Source of the DNA: Symbiodinium natans
Lineage: Eukaryota; Sar; Dinophyceae; Suessiales; Symbiodiniaceae
NCBI GenBank assembly: GCA_905221605.1
Contig: CAJNDS010002495.1
Location: 213,214 to 277,213 of the forward strand
Direction: 5' to 3'
Length of the DNA: 64,000 nucleotides
This document shows, piece after piece, positions 1-8,773 of this stretch. The first letter of the stretch is position 1; each line of letters starts with the position of its first letter. A program made the translations under genes and the position numbers. The notes under the pieces are model-generated. The model saw only the letters and a program-made list of their open reading frames with translations. It was not told the DNA's origin and made no database searches.

Positions 1-6
1 GAAAAA

Positions 7-43
7 GGGATCGTAGATGCGCTTGCTTTCTACTGAATCCCTT
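7..43. repeat. Terminal hairpin repeat of element A, 3' end
   Basis: A 37-bp sequence flanked by complementary arms (AAAGGGAT and ATCCCTTT), so the strand can fold into a stem-loop. The same core recurs at 8268-8304 in the same orientation, giving direct terminal repeats each made of an imperfect inverted repeat. This is a plausible recognition site for the element's recombinase. Confidence 0.7.
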
Positions 44-227
44 TTCATAAAAGGATTTTCAAACCCCAAGAAAACTCTTAAGATGTCTTGAAGGGAATTG
101 CAAAGCTCAGCACTCACATGAAGGTGCAATCGCAAAGCAACAGATCCCACATGCCTAAAAGCTCGGATGCACTCTTTTTGTCGCATGGGGCGAAACGGAT
201 CTGGCGTCCGCCCCCTTCACCCCACTT

Positions 228-1037
228 TCAAATTTTTCCAAGGGCGCCAAGATCAACAAGGTCAAAACCACTAATGGGACACGAGGGAGTGACCCTGCGA
301 CAATGAACCTTATGCAAAAACCCGAAGGCAGCACGTGACGGCTCGTCTGCGACATTGCTTGGACTCGCCACTCGGGCGAACCACGTCCAGGAAGGGGAAA
401 GTTTTTCCGACTCCTCGAAAGAAAGGAGGATTTCCCGCACGTGAGGGTTTGCAGAGGTGCCCTTTATGTAGGAGTCTTGTGCCTGCACATTATCGATGAA
501 AAACAGAGCGCGCTGCGAAGCAATGAATTGGTGCCAAACTCTCCTTGCCACCGCAACTGCATATGATTCAACTGGCCCGATAATGTGTCGCATCGTGGAG
601 GTCCATTTGCTGATCAAGTGATCGGGAACAAAAGACCCAAAGCAAGAATGCAACCTTCCTTGCACTACAAGGACCCCACCAATCGAGTGCACCTCACCCT
701 CACTGGCGCCATCCGTGAAGACGTGCACAACGTGGCTTGCCACTCCACAAGGCACCTGGCGAGGCTCACAAGCACGGAGACGCGCAATGAACAGACGCAG
801 CGAATCCCTTGCTGCATCGTCCAAGACCAACTCGTCAGAACAATGCCCCTTTGCCCACGAGCGAATGTCCGCCATGATCAAACGGCCCGACTTACCAAGT
901 ATGTATGAGTCAGTGTAGTGGAGCCGACCCATGAGACTGAGGTAACGCTTTCGAGAGATCGCTCCCTCGCGCAGAAACTCTTCAAGAGACACCACGAGTT
1001 CCTCAGCACGACCAGGCTTGTTCCTTACGAGCACCAA
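228..1037 (-). CDS. RNase H domain of element A (C-terminal part of RT-RNase H)
   Basis: This 269-aa frame carries a retroelement RNase H fold readable by its acidic residues: FTDGA (first Asp), a Glu in GPVESYAV, FIDN (Asp) and a final Asp in NVADEPSR. RNase H degrades the RNA strand of the RNA-DNA hybrid during reverse transcription. The same motif series occurs in elements B (TDGS, IDNE, NVADAPSR) and C (FTDGA, FVDH, NPSDAPSR). The frame overlaps the RT frame to its right by 13 bases; comparison with B and C shows that RT and RNase H belong to one polypeptide, so a frameshift near 1030-1070 separates them. The 3' UTR to the terminal hairpin is about 185 bp. Confidence 0.85.
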   Translation of the reverse strand: MVLVRNKPGRAEELVVSLEEFLREGAISRKRYLSLMGRLHYTDSYILGKSGRLIMADIRSWAKGHCSDELVLDDAARDSLRLFIARLRACEPRQVPCGVASHVVHVFTDGASEGEVHSIGGVLVVQGRLHSCFGSFVPDHLISKWTSTMRHIIGPVESYAVAVARRVWHQFIASQRALFFIDNVQAQDSYIKGTSANPHVREILLSFEESEKLSPSWTWFARVASPSNVADEPSRAAFGFLHKVHCRRVTPSCPISGFDLVDLGALGKI

Positions 1038-2944
1038 ACCCTCATCACACCTAGAACAATCGACTTCAACCCCAACATGGTGGCAGCAGGCTGAAAGGGG
1101 CTAAGCTTGTCGTCAGCGAAGGCGAACCCGAGAAGGGAACACAAGGCAGTCATTGTACTCATGGTATTGTCTGAGATGGCACTCGGTGACATTGCAGGGA
1201 AGTCGTCGAAAAAGTTTCCCCATGGGATCAAAAGCTCAACCCCCAACCTCCACAACAATCTCGAGAGACGGTTGAAATGCAGCACCGAGGCCGCGCTGCC
1301 AAAAGGCAACGCCTTCGACTCGAAAAGGCCCGGCACCAGCGTATCAGGGTTAAGCAAAGCGATAACTGCCCAAGCTCGCGAGTCGGCCGACACGGCGAAC
1401 TGTTTGTAAGCAGCTCGAAGATCAAGTGTGGTTAAAAGCGGCTGATGCCCCGCCTTCTTCCAACCAGGATGCACACGGCCTTTGAGCACAAGCCCCGAGG
1501 AAAGCGCGAGCTGACAATCATGCCCCCCACACATGGCCCTTGCCCAAATGCGGCAGGTGCAGATAAGTTGATCAAGCGCATTCAAGTCCAGCTTGTCCAT
1601 AGACCCAAAGGCAAGATTCACCTTGTTCTCGGTGAAATCATCAACAGGCCGCAGCTTGCGTCCAGCAGCAGAAGTCTGTTCCACCCCGAAACGCCGAGTG
1701 GGCAACCAGCCAGAGGGATGCCTATCATCCAGCTGCTGCGACGACAGAGGTCCCTCCAACATACCACTCTCCACCTCCTGCATCGTCTTTTCCCACAGCT
1801 CACGCGCGTTGCGATCCACGGACGACGATTTTACCTTACCCAGCAGGGCGGGCTTAAGAAATTTTGTGGCAGCAAGAAAGTCATCCTTAGGAAGCTTCGA
1901 AGGCCTGGGCTCAAGCGCGAAAACTCCCGTGTGCTTTGCATGCCCCACCAAATCAAAGCCCTTCCTAAGCTCAGCAAAAACGCCCATGTCAACCCAGCCG
2001 ATTGACGACGCAATCTTCTCAAGAAGCAGGAGCCTTTTCCCTTGCAACACCTTTGCAACCTCAGGGTCTAACGACTTGCGAAGGCCTGCTTCCTCGGCCT
2101 CAAGGTCGCGAGCCCACTGGGTCCACTTCTTGAGCAGCTTTGCCCTACGATCCACTACCCAAGCAGGCCCCTTGGTCAGCATGTCAAAAAGGCACTGTTT
2201 GAGCACATCAGGCGCAGCATGCAGCTGATCAAAGGGGTGCCCTACGTTCAGGCATTCTTCCACAAGTTCTTCGGGGGAAGCATACACACCCAGCGACACT
2301 TCAAAGCACACACTGGCCTGGTCATCCGGGCCCACAGGAGACGCAGTGTCATCTGACTCAGACGAGCTCGAATCTACGACTAGTGCATCTGCCTGAACCG
2401 GTGTCTCCGAGGCGCTTTTCAACCCCACCTCAGAAAGCAAAGACGTCGAGGAGATAAGCTTGGAGCCCGCCGGGGCATCCCGCAAAGGTTGCAGCAAGCG
2501 ACGCTTGTGATCCACCTGGGGCAACGCAGCAACCTGATACACGAGCACACGCTTAAACTCAGGCATGACAGGAGGGATGCGACGCCCACGGGGCTGGCGA
2601 GCTGAAGAAGCAGACGCCTGAGCTGACACCTGAGGGGCAGGCGTGGCTGGCAGGGACCGCCCAAGGTGGCGGAAAACCAGCGCCACAAATTGCACGCAGA
2701 ACGGACGCGGGTATGCCGCTTCGTCTGCCGTAGGGAAATGCACCTTTCCACCTGAGGCAACCTTGGGGGTCCACGGCAAATGTTCATGACCCCCAGAACA
2801 TCGTTGGCGAAAATGGCGCAGCCCAAAGCACGAAGTGAGCAAAGACCTGTGGGTCAGCCGGGACCCCCCATAACAACACATGTCGAAGGAGAAAACATGG
2901 TGATCCTTCACCAAGGGCTGAAAACAGGGCAGCTGCCACAGCAT
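1025..2944 (-). CDS. Methyltransferase C-terminus, linker and reverse transcriptase of element A
   Basis: A 639-aa frame. Its first residues continue the methyltransferase-like domain: the DNA just upstream in this frame reads VENPESSMLW, the ENP motif. A long linker follows, then the RT, with the conserved WLPTRRFGV/RPVDDFTEN segment, the DLRAAYKQF segment, ALPFGSAASVLHFNR, and the catalytic FFDDFP box (Y/F-x-DD) near residue 590. RT copies the element RNA into DNA. The frame ends shortly after MLGLKS, where B and C continue without a break into RNase H, so the stop is a frameshift lesion. Another frame change near 2930 separates it from the upstream 2OG/methyltransferase frame. Confidence 0.87.
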   Translation of the reverse strand: MLWQLPCFQPLVKDHHVFSFDMCCYGGSRLTHRSLLTSCFGLRHFRQRCSGGHEHLPWTPKVASGGKVHFPTADEAAYPRPFCVQFVALVFRHLGRSLPATPAPQVSAQASASSARQPRGRRIPPVMPEFKRVLVYQVAALPQVDHKRRLLQPLRDAPAGSKLISSTSLLSEVGLKSASETPVQADALVVDSSSSESDDTASPVGPDDQASVCFEVSLGVYASPEELVEECLNVGHPFDQLHAAPDVLKQCLFDMLTKGPAWVVDRRAKLLKKWTQWARDLEAEEAGLRKSLDPEVAKVLQGKRLLLLEKIASSIGWVDMGVFAELRKGFDLVGHAKHTGVFALEPRPSKLPKDDFLAATKFLKPALLGKVKSSSVDRNARELWEKTMQEVESGMLEGPLSSQQLDDRHPSGWLPTRRFGVEQTSAAGRKLRPVDDFTENKVNLAFGSMDKLDLNALDQLICTCRIWARAMCGGHDCQLALSSGLVLKGRVHPGWKKAGHQPLLTTLDLRAAYKQFAVSADSRAWAVIALLNPDTLVPGLFESKALPFGSAASVLHFNRLSRLLWRLGVELLIPWGNFFDDFPAMSPSAISDNTMSTMTALCSLLGFAFADDKLSPFQPAATMLGLKSIVLGVMRVWCS

Positions 2945-3825
2945 ACTCGACTCAGGATTCTCAACAGACCACGGCCCAAGTCCTGCAAGAAAAGACCCAG
3001 CTTAGTATAAATCTGGTTTGCTGCCTCGACCTTTGCCCGGTCGACTCCAGTCAGGGACGGCAAGCCCATAGGGAACTGCTTTGAGCGAAGGGGACCAGCA
3101 GACACACCCTTGCGCCGGATATGCCTGGCCATAGAGCATGTGCCACACGGTGGAGCGGCATGCACAAACAGGATGTCACAAGTATCAATCAAGTGTCTCA
3201 GGAAGTCCCAGGTCGAGTCCTCAGTGAGGCTGAGGTTACACACCTTAGCCAACGGAAGATGCCGATTGCGCTGATGGTCAATGGGCATGACCGGGACGCC
3301 GACCTCATGAAAGCAACGCGACAACATGGCAGTACCAGCACATAGCTCCAAGAACAAGGGCTCACCAGCAGCCGGCTTAGGAATGTCGGGAACCGAAGGC
3401 ACAGATGCAAGGATGGGCAACCGAGGCGGCCAGGGAAGACGCACCGGCAATTGCGGGCGCTCTTGAAAAGCATCAGCATCGGGCTGGCTTGGCAAGTTAA
3501 ACTGCAGTGCAGACAAGCGGTCAGAAGCCTCGTTGGACAGCTTCGAAAATGCACCGATAGAAAAGGCCACTAAGACCACACGGCGGCCTTGCCAAGGTTC
3601 AGTGAGATGCAGAGCACGGCGTGCATCAAACAGCACGGGTTCGGTTCCCACGGGCAAGAGAACTCCCTTCTGCTGCTTGCCATTGACCTGTCGAGAGACA
3701 GTTCCAGAGTCACTAGCCACCCAAATTTCACCCCTCTCAAAACTTGACAAAGGAACCACCAAATTGGGTACACAAGAGTTCTGCTGATCACGGTGGGGTT
3801 TGGCGCGAACCCCCTCAAAAACCAC
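2908..3825 (-). CDS. 2OG-Fe(II) oxygenase-like plus C5-methyltransferase-like domains of element A
   Basis: This 305-aa frame joins two enzyme-like domains. The first has KPHRDQQN (HxD iron ligands), GEIWV, a distal His in LHLTEPW, and an Arg in GRRVVLVAFS, the H-x-D...H...R arrangement of Fe(II)/2-oxoglutarate dioxygenases. The second starts at FLELCAGTAMLSRC (SAM-binding motif I-like), continues with MPIDHQ, and has HAAPPCGTCS, a PPC catalytic-loop motif like motif IV of cytosine-C5 methyltransferases. The same pair occurs in element C in one frame and in element B in two. Substrates are unknown; nucleic acid is the natural guess for a retroelement. The frame is broken just before the ENP motif, and the first residues of the oxygenase lie in the overlapping upstream frame. 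Confidence 0.75.
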   Translation of the reverse strand: MVFEGVRAKPHRDQQNSCVPNLVVPLSSFERGEIWVASDSGTVSRQVNGKQQKGVLLPVGTEPVLFDARRALHLTEPWQGRRVVLVAFSIGAFSKLSNEASDRLSALQFNLPSQPDADAFQERPQLPVRLPWPPRLPILASVPSVPDIPKPAAGEPLFLELCAGTAMLSRCFHEVGVPVMPIDHQRNRHLPLAKVCNLSLTEDSTWDFLRHLIDTCDILFVHAAPPCGTCSMARHIRRKGVSAGPLRSKQFPMGLPSLTGVDRAKVEAANQIYTKLGLFLQDLGRGLLRILSRVCCGSCPVFSPW

Positions 3826-4208
3826 AACTGAAGTGAACTTATGCGGGCAGATTGGCGCACGAACGATGCAAAGACGCGGGACGCCTGAGGGAAAACAGCA
3901 ACATTAGTACGCAACCCAACCTTGACCCGAGCAAACGCTCCGGTAGCAAAAGCCTTGCCCTCAGTTCCACGCTGGGGCGCGGCCATTGGTAACATCTCAA
4001 AAAGCTGCAAAACATCGCTCGCCTCAAGCCACGTCTGCTTGAGCAGCTGAGACGCAAAAGCTTCGGGGTTGTCGGAAAGCGGTTGAGGCGGAACTGAGGC
4101 CGAGCACGGGACCTGCTTCGGTGATGACTCCCCTTCAGGGATCTCATCATCGGAAGAAGAGAGCACAAGCTCCTCACCGAGCTGTGCTACATCTTTATCA
4201 TCAGTCAC
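3570..4208 (-). CDS. N-terminal part of the 2OG/methyltransferase protein of element A
   Basis: A 212-aa frame beginning about 25 bases after the Gag stop. It opens with an acidic/Ser-rich leader, then a segment matching elements B and C: a helical stretch with LLQLFDLLP-like residues (here VLQLFEMLP), a GKAFATG motif and VGLRTN. From about 3825 leftward the true coding frame switches to the 2908-3825 frame, so the last ~80 residues here are probably out of frame. The conserved GKAFxTG and VGLR blocks occur at the same distance before HxD in element B, supporting one continuous ancestral oxygenase domain. Confidence 0.7.
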   Translation of the reverse strand: MTDDKDVAQLGEELVLSSSDDEIPEGESSPKQVPCSASVPPQPLSDNPEAFASQLLKQTWLEASDVLQLFEMLPMAAPQRGTEGKAFATGAFARVKVGLRTNVAVFPQASRVFASFVRQSARISSLQLWFLRGFAPNPTVISRTLVYPIWWFLCQVLRGVKFGWLVTLELSLDRSMASSRREFSCPWEPNPCCLMHAVLCISLNLGKAAVWS

Positions 4209-4232
4209 GTGAACCTGCGCCTCAGAGCCTAG

Positions 4233-5477
4233 TCACTCCCTTTTATGCTTTGGGCAATTTGTATAGACATGATCCCGCTTGAAGCAGCCTTTGACGCAAC
4301 AAATGTGAAGGCCACGGTCGCACTTCCCACTAGTGACGGGACGCTGGCACCGCCCCAAGTTGTGGTCGAAGCAGATGGGCAAGCCCCGGGCGGTGACTGG
4401 CACCCCATCGGACAGCTCAGCAGGTATACGCACATTTCCCTTACCCTTTCCTTTCCCTTTACCCTTACCGCGACCCTTCAAACCCCTGCGGTCATCATAG
4501 GGCCCAGGCCGCGGATGCAAAGGAGCAGGCGGAGGCAAGGGCAAGGGTTGCAGCAGGTGAGTGACATTGTTGCAAGACATGGCGTCACTCCAAATGCGAT
4601 CGACCGGTCGCCCGGAAGCCACCACCTGAATCCCCTGGCGGGTCCGATCAGCTGCTTCAACAAAAACCTGCCTGTCAGCCTGGATGAGTTGCTGGAGCGT
4701 GACACGGGCATACTGGTCTGGTGGATCACGAAATCGAGCCTGAAACAACGCCTCAGACCAACGCTCATGCTCCGCGAAGCTCAGAATGCCAGCTTGGTCC
4801 AACGCAAGCCCACGACGAGTAAGTGCATGCTTAAGCAAAAGGTCAGTGGACACATCGGCCTCCACTTTCACGGCCTGCGACCTAAGAGACACGTGCCCCG
4901 TGCCATCCACAGCAAGCATCTTGTCATCTCGGTCCTTCTTGAACTTCACTTCATCATCCCGGCAGGGACAAGACTGCAAAGGTAGGTATGAAAGAGAGTT
5001 ATCCTCATACATCTGAACGCAACGATCGATGACCGAATGACCAGGGAGAGTCGGGCCATGGATGTTCAGGCCAGCAAGCCTGACTTGTTGCCGCTGAAGC
5101 CTATCGGCTCGATCGGGAGCCGCCAACCGCCTCGGAGCAGAATCTTCCGTTCTTTCAACCTGCACCTGAAGCTCTGAGACAGTGAGGTTGTAGCTTTCAT
5201 GAAGAAGCCTGCGCAGCACGCTCAACTCTGCCACATTAGCAGCGCGCCCCAAAACCCCAGCAACTGCATCGGTAAAAGGGGACTCATCGGTGTTGCCAGG
5301 CACGAACGCACTAATGAAGGCAAATTTGCTCACGCAGTCAATACCGGCATCAGTGAACTTCTTCAAAACGTCAGCGGCCAACCCCAAGGCCGTCGCCCTG
5401 GAAGAAAAGTTTGCCTTGCTCTCGGTGATGGCCATGGCGAATTGTCCTGCAAGTGCACTACACGATCCTTCAGCCAA
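4233..5477 (-). CDS. Gag-like nucleocapsid protein with zinc finger, element A
   Basis: A 414-aa frame that appears intact. It has an N-terminal helical domain shared with B and C (a Gly-containing turn followed by KFAFISAF-like residues), a middle region with VERTEDSAPRRL and ADRQVFVEAADRTRQG, then a basic GRGKGKGKGKGKG tract and a C-terminal zinc finger. The finger reads C-x7-C-x8-C-x3-H followed by CCVKGC, an His and a final Cys, a CCCH-like arrangement with an added Cys/His cluster. Such proteins package element RNA. It lies between the recombinase and the oxygenase/methyltransferase frame, with about 25 bp separating it from the latter. Assignment as Gag is by position, basic tract and zinc finger, not by a recognised capsid fold. 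Confidence 0.75.
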   Translation of the reverse strand: MAEGSCSALAGQFAMAITESKANFSSRATALGLAADVLKKFTDAGIDCVSKFAFISAFVPGNTDESPFTDAVAGVLGRAANVAELSVLRRLLHESYNLTVSELQVQVERTEDSAPRRLAAPDRADRLQRQQVRLAGLNIHGPTLPGHSVIDRCVQMYEDNSLSYLPLQSCPCRDDEVKFKKDRDDKMLAVDGTGHVSLRSQAVKVEADVSTDLLLKHALTRRGLALDQAGILSFAEHERWSEALFQARFRDPPDQYARVTLQQLIQADRQVFVEAADRTRQGIQVVASGRPVDRIWSDAMSCNNVTHLLQPLPLPPPAPLHPRPGPYDDRRGLKGRGKGKGKGKGKGNVRIPAELSDGVPVTARGLPICFDHNLGRCQRPVTSGKCDRGLHICCVKGCFKRDHVYTNCPKHKRE

Positions 5478-5799
5478 AACTGTATGCTCAAGTTATCACT
5501 CACACCACAAGGCGTTGTCGTATGCAAATCGCAACATCTACGGAATCACAGCACCGTACAGCCACATTTTCAAGTCATGGTTGACTTCCTTCCAAAACCG
5601 CGTGCCCCGGTTAACTTGAGCTCTTTCAGCTCATCCGAGTGGACCGGCACACCAAAGCACCGCGAGCACCGGTGCAACTGCTCACATAATCAAACTTCCC
5701 CGCGAGGACCGGTGAATGCATAGCCGAGTCTATCCGGCTGCGTCACAAAGACACGACCCATTTGCCGAGTGATCCGGCTGCCCCTCAGTTGAGCCGGGC

Positions 5800-6156
5800 T
5801 CACTTGAAACAATTCAAGCACATGTCAGCCATAAACCTTGGCTTCTCACTGAGCCTCTCGAACTTTCGCGCGCACGCCTTTCCGCACTTCAGCCGATTCC
5901 CACTCTCGTCAGCGAGGCGGTGCAACTTCCTTGAAGTTATGTGACGGACATAAACCAGAGCATCAGGATCCTGAACCACAAGTTCAGCCCAAGGCGGCAC
6001 AACCTGATCAGCGGCCGCTTCCTCCGCTCTCAAGTCCTGCACATTGTCCTCTTCATCGAGCGAAACTTCGGACTCTGATGGCTCCTCAACAAACTCAGGC
6101 CCAGGCTCCCTCTGCGGCTGGTTCGGGAAGTAACCCGACCGAGTGACGTCCGGCAA
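5800..6156 (-). CDS. Displaced C-terminal domain of the element A recombinase
   Basis: This 118-aa frame continues the recombinase protein after a frame change: upstream in the same frame the DNA reads SPALRSLEAVIQDIRQG, matching the helix after the catalytic Tyr in B and C. It contains an acidic Glu/Ser-rich linker and a C-terminal domain with YVRHITSRKLHRL, CGKACA and a terminal CLNCF. The same layout (acidic linker, RH or HR residues, CGK/CGR, then CxxC) ends the recombinases of B and C, so it is a real conserved extension, perhaps a zinc ribbon. In this copy it can no longer be translated with the catalytic domain unless frameshifting occurs. Confidence 0.7.
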   Translation of the reverse strand: MPDVTRSGYFPNQPQREPGPEFVEEPSESEVSLDEEDNVQDLRAEEAAADQVVPPWAELVVQDPDALVYVRHITSRKLHRLADESGNRLKCGKACARKFERLSEKPRFMADMCLNCFK

Positions 6157-6200
6157 AAACAGGCCTTGCCTGATGTCCTGGATGACAGCCTCCAGCGACC

Positions 6201-7619
6201 TCAGGGCTGGAGAAACATTGTCACGTGCATCATCTCATCCTGCGGGGCCTTGTGATACCCCAAAACACGCCGGTGCAGAGGATCAACTCCGTGCTTCGAC
6301 AGCCAAGAAAGACACGTGCATTTGCAACTGTGAGTTCCGAGCTTGCGTGCCGCAGGGAAGCCTCGAGAGATAAGGATTCCCCGGAGCCATGCAGCGGCCA
6401 CCGTAGCCGAAGGTGGGATCGGAGCCCAACCCCCTTCTAGCCCACGACTCGGCAGCAGAGGAAAGTCCTCGCCTTCAGGGATGCCCATGTCCTCGCGGAG
6501 ACCTAACCATGTCTTAAACCAAGGAACCGCAGTCAAGCCGAAAAGTGGCCCAACCATCGGGAGCAGAGCCGTCTTCCTTTCCAGCGAGAAACTCGTCTTT
6601 GTCCTTGAAGCTTCCCCTTGAAAATATCCTGTCAAGCGGCCAGCAAAACCTTCAGGCTCGTCGATTGCAAGATTCTTCAGACCTTGAGCATCGCTATACC
6701 TTGCTCGGAGGAAAACACAAACGAGGAAGAACCCTGCACACAGCCTGTCGATATCTCCTTCACGTTCGGAGATCACCAATCTCTCAAGGGCCTTCACCAT
6801 ATCGACAGTGAGGGGTGGCTTCTGTCGTCGCTTCCTTTTGTTCAGGAACATCGAACGAGCCAAGCCCCCAAACCGACCACTGCTCAGAACATCAGAAGCA
6901 TTCTCAACGCCTAGCACAAATTTGCAAAATGCAAGTGCAGACATCAATGCCTTTCCGAATGACGGCGCACAAGTGCTCTCGGATTCAAGCAGAAAATCAT
7001 ACAAAAGCGCCTCGCTGAAGGGTAGGGGCTTGCACTGGCGAGCCTTGGCCCAGGCAACAAACCTGATGAGAGGCCCAGCCCGGCTGTGCAAGGTACCTGC
7101 CGATTTGCCCGAAAAAGTGTGCAGAAGGCCCTGAGAAATCGCCTCGTCATTTCCCACGAAAGCAGCACACCGCCTACCGACGTCAAAAGAGAAAGGATCC
7201 TCAACCACTAAGGCAACCCACTTTTGTATGGCAGCACTAAGCCTCCTCTCAAGGTGAGCACCCCAAGAATCATCCAAACGGACCCTGGAAATCGCAATCT
7301 TCGTTGCGGCCACGGTTGGCGTCACTGGAGTGATCACAGGCACAAGAGATGGCACTGGTGGGATCATGCCACGTGACTTAACCACACCGGTAAAGAGCAC
7401 TGAAGAAGGCCTCAACCGAAAATCCCAAGACCGAGAATAGCCCGTCCTATTAACCTTGCAAGTGCAGGCAGCCAAATGAGCCTCATAATCCTGAACAGGC
7501 ACCTCTGCCGGTCTCCTCCGGTCGCTGTCCTCAGGCACACGAAGGGACCCAGGATCCAAACCCCCAGCTAGCAAACCCTCTGGGGCACGAGGGGGCTGAG
7601 CCATGCGGGCAAAGGGCAC
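6201..7619 (-). CDS. Tyrosine recombinase of element A (broken near the catalytic Tyr)
   Basis: A 472-aa frame. Recognisable catalytic features are RARYSDAQ (first Arg), GTHSCK (H-x-x-K instead of the more usual H-x-x-R) and LGYH (second His). All three elements have Lys at the H-x-x-K position, so this is a family trait. Where B has LTYSRQ and C has LIYEVD, this copy reads MMH, so the nucleophilic Tyr seems replaced by His; it then runs into a stop because of a frame change near 6220. It is therefore probably inactive. The protein would insert circular or linear cDNA by strand exchange. A start at MAQPPRAPEG (about 7604) is as likely as the first codon. Confidence 0.85.
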   Translation of the reverse strand: MPFARMAQPPRAPEGLLAGGLDPGSLRVPEDSDRRRPAEVPVQDYEAHLAACTCKVNRTGYSRSWDFRLRPSSVLFTGVVKSRGMIPPVPSLVPVITPVTPTVAATKIAISRVRLDDSWGAHLERRLSAAIQKWVALVVEDPFSFDVGRRCAAFVGNDEAISQGLLHTFSGKSAGTLHSRAGPLIRFVAWAKARQCKPLPFSEALLYDFLLESESTCAPSFGKALMSALAFCKFVLGVENASDVLSSGRFGGLARSMFLNKRKRRQKPPLTVDMVKALERLVISEREGDIDRLCAGFFLVCVFLRARYSDAQGLKNLAIDEPEGFAGRLTGYFQGEASRTKTSFSLERKTALLPMVGPLFGLTAVPWFKTWLGLREDMGIPEGEDFPLLPSRGLEGGWAPIPPSATVAAAWLRGILISRGFPAARKLGTHSCKCTCLSWLSKHGVDPLHRRVLGYHKAPQDEMMHVTMFLQP

Positions 7620-8267
7620 TTATGCAGACAGCTGGAGAAGCTGTCGGGCGCACGCGTGTGGCCGTCGGCCGGAGCAAGCAAGTGCAAACCAACTGGAAGG
7701 ATGGAGCAAGAGGAGCACGCGGGCCTCACGGGAACTGACAAGCACTCCGCAGAGAGAACTCTCGAAAATGTACGTGAAGAGACTGGGGGGGGCCTCCAGG
7801 CTGCGCTCAAGTGAAGCAAGGTGGAAAGAGCGAGGCCTGATGCTGATCGCCTGAAAGGCAGGCGCCTGAAAGGCAGGCACTGGAGGCCACTCCCAGCTGA
7901 GGGAGCTCTCCTCTGAACTGGATGTGCTGTCCATCCACCGAGAGCACTCAGGCCCCCGGCTTGCACGACCCCTAAGGGGAGACCACTAGCACCTCGAACC
8001 TCTAGCACGGCACCCCTACAGGAGTAGCGGAGGCTCAACACAAAATTTTCACTCTCTAGCGCTCACAATTGAGCACTGCGTTGCAAGAGCCGGGATGGCA
8101 ACCCGTTCAAGAAAATTTCTGCACATGCAGGAAAAACGCAAGTCAAGCAAAACGTGACCCCACAAAACTGCATTGCACATCAAAGCTTGCACAGGTGACC
8201 AAAGGCAAATGTCCAAGAAAATCTCAGTTTGAAAACGCTCGTACCCTCGCTGTCCTACAATGAAAAC

Positions 8268-8304
8268 GGGATCGTAGATGCGCTTGCTTTCTACTGAATC
8301 CCTT
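8268..8304. repeat. Terminal hairpin repeat of element A, 5' end
   Basis: Second copy of the 37-bp core found at 7-43, in the same orientation. The copies agree across the core and diverge on both sides. It lies about 650 bp upstream of the recombinase start, leaving a long 5' leader with no supported gene. Confidence 0.7.
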
Positions 8305-8773
8305 CTTGGGTACTGAACTACACGGTCCCCACCCAGTGTGCCCTCCAAGGGCCACTTGCAGTTCACAGGACTACAGGGCCAAAGGGGTTGCGTTCTGCAC
8401 GGCGCGTGGGAAGAAGGCGCAGCTCCATCGCTGCGGTCTTTGCGGAGAGCAACGACGAGCCTTGTGGCGGAGCGCTTCGGTGTGTGGGCCTTGCGACGCC
8501 CTCGCTGCGAAATCTGGATGATGGAGACACTTGGGATCAAAGAGTCAAGGGTTCATGCAAGGAGCTCGAGTTCAGACGGCTTACAGGGATGAACGCCCCT
8601 GTTTCCTGCAGAAAATGTTCAACAGTGATTGTTCTGAGCGCACACGAGTCATCAGAAAAAATTGGGCCGAAGCTGAAACGAGGCGATCAGGAAAGGAAAG
8701 CGATGCTGAAACGTGGGAACGGTTGAACTACAAGGCGGAGGGGAAGTGGTTTTTGCATCCTCCAACATCGCTA

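Larger units (their letters stand above)
7..8304 (-). mobile_element. DIRS-like tyrosine-recombinase retrotransposon, element A (decayed)
   Basis: The minus strand encodes, in order, a tyrosine recombinase, a Gag-like protein, a 2OG-Fe(II) oxygenase-like domain, a methyltransferase-like domain, reverse transcriptase and RNase H. A recombinase combined with RT-RNase H and no integrase or protease is the DIRS pattern. Both ends carry the same 37-bp hairpin sequence (7-43 and 8268-8304), which I take as the terminal repeats. Frame changes near 1040, 2930, 3700-3825 and 6220 break the protein-coding frames, so this copy is probably not autonomous. Elements B and C have the same gene order but are clearly divergent in sequence. 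Classical DIRS1 places a methylase domain after RNase H, whereas here the methyltransferase-like domain precedes RT. The outer limits are inferred from the hairpins only. Confidence 0.8.

Noticed and set aside
1025..7619. Programmed frameshifting between DIRS-like ORFs
   Set aside because: Break positions differ among A, B and C (for example RT is intact in B but split at different points in A and C), which fits random decay better.
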